A DNA stretch of 64,000 nt from Nipponacmea schrenckii. Its lineage: Eukaryota; Mollusca; Gastropoda; Lottiidae. The stretch is taken from NCBI GenBank assembly GCA_030562195.1, contig CM060202.1, forward strand, positions 31,858,599-31,922,598, read 5' to 3'. Each line of letters begins with the position of its first letter. Position 1 is the stretch's first letter. Below the pieces are notes generated by a model. The model saw only the letters and a program-made list of their open reading frames with translations, ran no database searches and was not told the DNA's origin. This document shows positions 24,601 through 33,600 of this stretch, one piece after another. The translations under genes and the position numbers were made by a program.

Positions 24601-27600
24601 ATAATTGTTAGTTGACAAATACATTGAAGTTTTCAAATCTGAAAATCCGGTCAAAATCGAACTGAAAATAAACTTGCTAAAGAAAAAAAAACCTGAACTT
24701 CCGGTTCTCACTTCCTGTCAGAGATAGAACTTCCGGTTTTGTTTTATTTGATAATAGAAATCATTCTAAGATCAACTGTAGATTTAGAATTTCTGCACCT
24801 TTTACCAGTTTGTCTGCAAACTCATCCAAGAATTACAAAAAAAAAAAAATAAAATAATCCGAACGATTACAATACGTTTTCGCCAAAGTCGAAATACGTA
24901 ATTATCATTACATTTTCTATCGGAACATTTTTTACTACAACCTGCTCCATACAAACCAGTCTCACATTCTAAAATACAAACCAGAAAACAGAGTGTTCAA
25001 AAAATCCTAAAGAGTGTATATATATTGAAGAAACTTTCTGATTCCTCTTCACACATATAAAGGACAAATTAAGATTTGACTTGCATCGTATCATTAAAAG
25101 TAACGTACTAATCTGATCAACGGTTTTATTCTGCTATGAACCATTGTTTTGCCTTCAGAAATTCAATCTATTGAAAGAAGCTGGTTTATATCATCAACTG
25201 TCAGTCAACCGACCTTGGATTACCCTTAATCCCATCGTCAAATTAGCTTTGCTAATATCAGATCATTTCAAATAAGGATAAACTAATGACTACCTTGAGT
25301 ACAATCTAAAACTGTATAACCCACAGAACATCCACCAATACATTCTCCTGTTACATGATCACACGTTGAATTCTTCAGACATTTTCTATTATTACAATTC
25401 TTCTGACAACCAGCACCATAGAAACCATCAGGACATTCTGATATTTAACATAAAATAAACTGTGTACCGGTTTATCAATTTAATTTACATGTTTCATTTT
25501 ACATTTTCAACAACAAAGTATGTCAATTTATGTTTTGAACATTTCTATAAGAATTAGAATTTAAATGAGAAAATACATCATATTGATACTAGTAAATTAA
25601 TTAGTTGACTACCTTGAGTACAATCTAAAACTGTTGGAGTATAACCCACAGAACATCCACCAATACATTCTCCTGTTACATGATCACACGTTGAATTCTT
25701 CAGACATTTTCTATTATTACAATTCTTCTGACAACCAGCACCATAGAAACCATCAGGACATTCTGATATTTAAATATAAAAGGAAAATTAATTAAATGCA
25801 AACCCTGTTTGTTCATATAAAAACCACTGTCAGAACATCTGCAAAAACTTTTAAGATGTGATAGGGTATTGTTGGTCATGTGAAGAGCTACATGATAGTA
25901 AAGTCCTCATTCAACAGACAACTGTTCAGATAGCTATTGGAGGCTGGAATAGATTTCCGTCAAAAGAATATGCGAATTGTCACCAAGATGTCTACGTCAA
26001 TGGCATACCTTTACTACAGTCTATTGGACTATATCCCACAGAACATCCACCAATACATTCTCCTGTTACATGATCACACGCTGAATTCTTCAGACATTTT
26101 CTATTGTTACAATTCTTCTGACAACCAGCACCATAGAAACCTCTAGGACATTCTGATATTTAAACATACAATAAACTTTCCTTGAATTTTATTAATATAA
26201 TGGTACAACCGGGTTTGTTGGTTCTACGTTACAATCGCCTTCTATATAATCTGATTTACCTATCTTCTGTACAATCATCTTCTAAAAACCTGGTTTACTT
26301 ATATTCTGTACAATCATCTTCTATATAACCGTATTAAATAACCTACCGTACAATCAATTTCTCTATAACCTGGTTTGCCTACCTACAGTACACCCATCTT
26401 CTCTATAACCGTGTTTTATTACCTACTGTACAGTCATCTTCTCTATAATTTGGTTTACAGATCCACTGTAGAATTATCCACAATTCTTTATAACCTGGTT
26501 TACTCACCCACGAACAATTATTTTCTCTATACCCTAGTTTTACCCTAGTTTTTACAATCATCTTCTCTATAACCTGGTTTACTTACCTACTGTACAATCA
26601 CCTTCTCTATAATATGGTTTACATATCTACTGTACAATTATCAATAATTCTTTATAACCTGGTTTACTTACCCACTGTACAATCATCTTCTTTATAACCC
26701 TCGATTACTTACCTTCTGTACAATCATCTTCTCTATAACCTGATTTACTTACCTATTGTACAATGATCATCTCTATAACCTGGATTACTTAGCTACTGTA
26801 TAATCATCATATCTATAACCTGGTTTACTTACCTACTGTACAATCACTTTTTTTATAGCCCGGTGTACAACCATCAGTACATTTTCCTGTTATAGGATTA
26901 CATTCTTGAGAACCTTTACACTGTCTATTGTTACATTGTTTACTACATCTATCTCCATAGGTACCACTTGTACAATCTAGATAATAAATCCAATTCAAAA
27001 ACGAGATTGTGTGAGGTATAGACTTAAATTCTGGAAATTTTGCCATATTTCTAATGTACATTTTAGTGCATTAGTTATAAACGAACTAATGGATATGTGG
27101 AAGGGAAACAAAGAAAAATAGAGAATACTTTTCATGATAATGAATAAACGTAAATTTTCAAACAAGCTAGCTATAGAAATAAATTGATATTATCAACCTT
27201 CAGTACAATCAATTCCTTGATATCCTGGATTACAACCATTGATACACTCTCCTGTTACATGATTACAAATAGAGATACCAGAACATTGTCTAGCATCACA
27301 TCTCTTCTGACATCCTAAACCATATTTATTTATAGTCGTACAACCTAAAGAAATATTGAAGCAAATTACTATCAGTGATTTTTGTCGTTTTAAAATCACA
27401 CAAACGTTCTACAATGATAAGAAAATACATGCTTTTTAACGAATTGGAGTAGTAAAATTAGTGATAATTCATGTTCTGTAAGTCAGTTATGATGATGACA
27501 TCCTTACACAATACAATCTCCTTTTGTAATATTATGTAACAGTGAAATTTAATATAAGGACTTACTTTTATTACAACTAACACCATGCCATCCTTTCTGA

Positions 27601-30600
27601 CAACCATTAGGACATTTACCAGTTATAACATCACATTTATCATAGTTTAAACAATGACAGAAATTATTACAGTCTGAACCAAACGTCCCTTGTGAACATA
27701 CTGTAATAGAGAAGACAGAACTTTATTTAAGAACTAACTGTAATAAAGAAAAACAACGCTTTACTTTACTGTAATAGTGAAAAATGCTGAACTGTAATGA
27801 ACAGGCCTCAAGACAGACCTTTTTTTACAAAAAACTGTAATATAAGATACGTTTTCACCTTTTCGTTAAGATAATTACTTTCAACTTGATTTTACATTAA
27901 TTTTGTACACTATATAATATAAGATATCACTTTGTTATCAATATTTGAAACTACATGTGCTTTACCTATTCTTATCGATAGTATTTTTAAAAACTTGTCA
28001 GTGATTTAAACATTTGTATTAAAGAATGTCCTCCCATTTGTCATACAAATTAAAATATTTTATGAATGACTGAGAGTAGGTTACTCCATTCTATATCAAC
28101 TCGTCGTTGTTTTTTTAGTTCATTACAACTGTAACGTAAAACAACTAGGAGTATGGCAATGGGTTATGACTTATTTTATACTTACTGTATATTTCAACTT
28201 CACATATCGCAATATTAGGATAAGTAACAGAGTATCGACTTATATTAACAGAACTACCAGTTAAAGTTCTTCTACATTCTACTGGAAATACATCAGTAGG
28301 GTTTGAATCACCAGTATGTTTAAAACATAATTCATCATCAATATGTACTGCAAAGCCCTTGAGAAATCGTAACCCTACAATATCAAGTTAAAGCTCAATA
28401 ACAGACAGTTATATTACCCGTATAATTGAGAATTGCTCCTTTTTAAAAAAATAACCCTTTGTTTTAGCTTGGATTTGAATTCTACATGATACACTTTCAT
28501 TGGTTTTAAAATTCGTTATTAGAACGAGATTGTGGTTTTTGGCCCTCTCATGGGCCCGTCGATCCTATGGGAAACGTTTAACTCAACCTGTGATTGCCAA
28601 GTTCTACCAAACGATCAACGAAACCAAGACCAGAGTAACCATATCCTTACCAACTGAAATGGAGATTATGGGAAACGTTTAACTCAACCTGTGATTGCCA
28701 AGTTCTACCAAACGATCAACGAAACCAAGACCAGAGTAACCATATCCTTACCAACTGAAATGGAGATTGATCCACAAACACCTGCACCAACAAGAGTCAC
28801 CACCATGTCGAACCAGACACCTAAACGAGCCCGCAGTTCACCATCCTCACCCCAGCAGATTTTGGTAAACGTTCTCGTAGAGAATGTACCCCCCTTCTCT
28901 TTTCTCTTTCAGATTCCTCGCCGTCACCATCTGAATCTTCACCACGTGACCCAGGTTCGGTCGACCTTTCTTCCTTCTGTAAGTTTTTGGATCAACAAAC
29001 CACCCAGAATTCTCCAACCAGGTCAAGTCGTGTGCCCAGACCATCTCCACCACGAACCAGATCTCAGTCCGTACCCAATGCCACATTTGTAACAACTACC
29101 AATCCAGTACCTATCACCCCGTCAACAACCATTATATCCGCTACCAAACACTTTTATCACCAAACCAAGGACAAGTCATCATGGAATCTACCTGCTCTAC
29201 AGAAATCTACTTTAATTATTGGGTCCTCAAACCTCAACCGAATTACCAAAACAGCTCCAGACACCGAAATACACTCGTACCCTGGTGCCCAAATCCACCA
29301 CATCCAGTCCATCCTTGAATCTTACGACCATGATCATAAACCGGCTACGATCATTCTGCATGTAGGCCTCAACAATCGTGACCAGTTAGCCAAAACCTCA
29401 TTTAACCAAGCCCAGAAATTAATTTCCACAGCCAACCAAACCTTTCCTAGCTCCAAGATCATCTTCTCATGTATACCTAACTCTAATAAAATCTCTAAGA
29501 AAGCCCAGCAGAATCTTAAGACATTCAACGATATGATGATGAACTCCGACACTGAGAATGCAACAATCCTGTCACCCTACGAAGAAGAATTCGAACCAGT
29601 TGATAATCTTCATTGGTCTCCGGAAACAGCCAACAATATATACTTGTTTTGGATACACCAGCTTCAAGCACCGGGTAAGTCTTTAAACTAATTACTGGGG
29701 ATAAAAATATTGAGAGGCCGCCGCTAGGCCAAACCGTCGTTAACTTAAGCCGAAAATTTCTCACACCCCTCCAGCATTCAATCTTAGACCGTGGACTTAA
29801 ATTTATTCCGACTCCTAAATTACCTAACCTTGATTATCTTCAACCGTCTATTCAACGATTTCAACGTAATCTCAGTTGCATATACTTTTTTCGAAACCAC
29901 CCTCCACGCGGTGCTAGAACAATGTTTATTCCTAAATCCACGTGGAAACCACCTAAAACCGCTATCCATCCAAAAAATTATCTACAAACCTCGGGTACAG
30001 CCATGGGCAAACGATTCGCCCCTTCATACGCAAACCTTTTCATGGCAGAGTGGGAACGTGAGGTATTACCCCTTTGTCCATTTGACCCACTTTTCTATGG
30101 ACGCTTCTTAGATGACATTTTCATGGTTTGGACTTACTCCATAGAACAATTTTGGCAATTTTTTTAAATCCTCAACAACCACCACCCGTCCATCAAACTA
30201 ACAGCCAACGTCAGTCACAAAAGAATAGATTTTCTCGATACTACTGTTTTTAAAGGAGATTCCATAGCAGAGACTAATAAATTAGATATTAAAGTATATT
30301 TCAAAGAAACCGACACTCATCAACTTTTGCATAAGAGCTCATTTCATCCAAAACATATTATACATTTTCTGGAATAATTAAGTCACAAGTTTTACGATTT
30401 CACCGAATTTGCACAAGGTCCTCTGATTTCAACCAAGCCTGTACGATTGTTTTCTCAAAACTGAAAGAGCGTGGATACTCTAAACGATTTTTACGAAACA
30501 TAAAAAATTCCACATTAGCACAGTTAGCAGCTAAAAATAGACTTTATGCATAAGTGCCTCCAGGTTTAAGGAGTGCCCCATGTATGTCAACCAGATGCAA

Positions 30601-33600
30601 AACATGTCCCTTTATATCAGAAACGCATTATTTTCTATGTAACTCAACGAATAAAAGATACCCGATCCAAGAGCACTTAACATGTGAAAACTCGAATGTA
30701 ATATACTTAATTTCATGTAAAAAATGTCCCAAACAATATATCGGGGAAACAAAGAACAAATTACGCACTCGTTTTAATGCTCACAGATCAGATATTAAAT
30801 TTAAAAAAGACAAGCCTGTTTCTAACCATTTCAATCTTGACGACCATTCACTTGACGATCTCACCCTAACCCCAATTGAGCGCATAGAAATCGACTTGCC
30901 CGAAGATGAAACTACCAAATTCCGTCAATCTAGAGAAGCCCATTGGATTGAGACATTGAATACAGCAAGACCCATAGGACTTAATATTCACCACAGTGTA
31001 GGCATAGCACCGTTTGTAGTTCCATTTAATACAACCAGTAATAAAGCAAGTAAGATAGTTCAAACCCATTATAAGAGTCTTCAAGAGAAATTTCCTCATG
31101 TCTATAAACAGAAAATGATAGTGGCATATTCAAAAAATCAGAACTTAAATGACAACCTTGTTCATAGCAAACTAAAAATAATCTGTACTAACAGGCACTA
31201 TACTCCTCGCCCATCGGGCGAGTTTTTTTTTTTTTTTTTAATTTCAGATCAGAAGAGAAGAAAATCATCCAACAGATCCAGATCCCAATTTCTCAATAAG
31301 ATATTTGTTCCACCCTAGGCCTGTACATTTGGAAGATTCAATCCCTCCCTTCCCCGAAATCTAAATCGGCAATAACGCACTATTTAACGGTTTCCAAATA
31401 CTAAGTTTCATCAAGATCGAATAAAAATTGTAGCTAAGCTTTAACTTTTAAGTCAATGGTAATAACTCAAAAATATTCATCAGATTGTTGCCAGTTCGGT
31501 CTTAATCGAGATCTCATCATTATATACATGTATGAAGATCAGATAAAAACTGTAGCCTATCGTGTACACCAGAATTGCAGACGAACAGGACAGACCGACA
31601 GCGCCGACAGCAATATACATTAAAAATGTCCATGTGACTGTATAACAATTCAAATATCAATGTAGTCAGAGTGTAGCAAAAAATCACGTTACTAAGACTT
31701 GTGTACGAAAGGTTAGGCGTATGGTGAATATTTGTGTACCTTTACTGAACGTACCTGATAATGTTACAAATATAATTAAAGATGAATTCCATGTTATTTT
31801 AAAATGTAATAATTAGATTTTAATTATAATTCAACCTTTATTATGAATACTAATGACAAAATTTCCTTGACTACCTTAATAGTATTATTATCTCTTTATA
31901 AACATTTATAATAATGGACCTCGTTTGTAAAGAAATATATATATACTAACTTAACAACTTACTATCATATCTGTGAAAGATCTTTAAATATCCTATAGAA
32001 TATGGTTGTTGTAAATCTATAGACCACCACTGCCATGGTGAGCGATCAGTATAAGTGTCACTACAGTAATGTATGTTTTTATTTGTAGAATTATATCCAT
32101 CTACTACTAGTTGAGGACCATGCTGACTTGGGTTATTGGTAAATATACCACTTTGACTTACAGAAGTAGAGTCTAAAGCTATATTCTCTGAAATATAAAA
32201 TATAAGCAAATAGTACGTTTAGCTGACTATTATTATTATTATAATCTTTATGTGGCATTTAGTGTTAGATAAAATAAACCCATTCTTATAGACTACTATT
32301 AACCATTAATATTATAAATACCAACAAACAGAAATTATGCTGCGTCAACAACTTTACCGAGTTTTCAGATTGCTGATATTGTTTTTATTTTCATACCGAA
32401 TGTTCAATAACTGGAAAATCAAAATATTATCTCTTTATATTATTTTTTCCATACTACCTTGTTGACAAAATGGTCCTCCCCAGCCTCTTAAACATCCACT
32501 TCCACAACTACCAGTTGTAGAGTCACATCTTTCATTATTTAAACAATGACAGGTATAGCTATTATTAAATCCGAAGTTATAACCTAAAACATAACAACAT
32601 AATATTCATTATAACAAACAAGTTTTTGTATCATTTAAAGGGGCACAATCTTGATTTTTAGGGGTCGTTTTGGGCCTTTGTTACATTTAAACAGTCCTCA
32701 GAAATACTCAAGCTCTAAGAAAATTGAAAATACCTTGAAATAGACATTATGATTTTCAAACATGGATAAATATGTATACCCATGGATTTGAAGGCTCAAA
32801 TTTCAAAGGTAAGCTCTGTAGACTATGTCTGATTAGCTAAACAAAAGATTTCATGTGTTTGAGGCTGTCAGATGATTGTCCGAAACAAATCAAGCCTGTG
32901 CCCCTTTAAACAATGACAGATATAACTATTGTTAAATCCAAATTTATAACCTGAAAATATTCATTATTACGGTTCCTTGACAATTTACAATTATTGCAGA
33001 GAAAAGAATACTACTGCCCTGACAGTATTGTTTTCATGACATTGTGTAATCAGTCCAAGACAACTCTATTTCAGTTCATTAACATACGAATTTGATGGTT
33101 CATATCTATTCATTTCATTTATATATTCATTTTCCTTTATATTATGTTAGTAAAACAAAAACTAGGAAGCCTAGATTCCAACTGACTTGGATCCATTGTT
33201 AACGTAACAAATCAGCATAACGAATATTGCATCAGTTTCAGCAAAGTTCATCTTGTAAAATTTTCATGAAGATGAGTAATTCAAGATTACATGACAACCC
33301 GTTATTAACACAAAACTTCACTACGATCGATATTGATATATAAAGGCCAAGTGTAATGCTTATCTATGTTTTTTCTTAAAAGACTATGTCAATGAAAACC
33401 CGGATTACTACAACCGGCCTTCATGCGATCTATAAAATGTCTATCAAATTACCTCTTTTATCATATAATATACAATTTAAATCGATGGTCTTTTGTAGCT
33501 TCAAATCGTATTTTGCATGGAAACGATGTCCTGCAGATATCAAAAGGAAAACGGGGATTCCATTTCAGGTCTCGGGAAGTATGAAGTACAACATACTGCA

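Larger units (their letters stand above)
28535..31317 (+). mobile_element. Penelope-like element with SGNH-hydrolase-like region, degenerate
   Basis: Lies in the intron between the two lectin exons of gene A. Gene B's equivalent intron (after …gagattgtggt at about 52294) lacks it, which sets the left border near 28535. Parts in order: a 101-bp tandem duplication (28566-28666/28667-28767), an SGNH-like region, a reverse transcriptase with a central deletion, and a GIY-YIG endonuclease. A hairpin followed by a T run lies near the 3' end (31206-31239). Confidence 0.75.

Noticed and set aside
28847..29552. Minus-strand frames across the SGNH-like region
   Set aside because: Antisense shadows of the plus-strand frame that has recognisable SGNH-like motifs.
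31206..31239. Rho-independent bacterial terminator
   Set aside because: The form fits, but the sequence lies in an animal retroelement; I keep it as an observation without that function.
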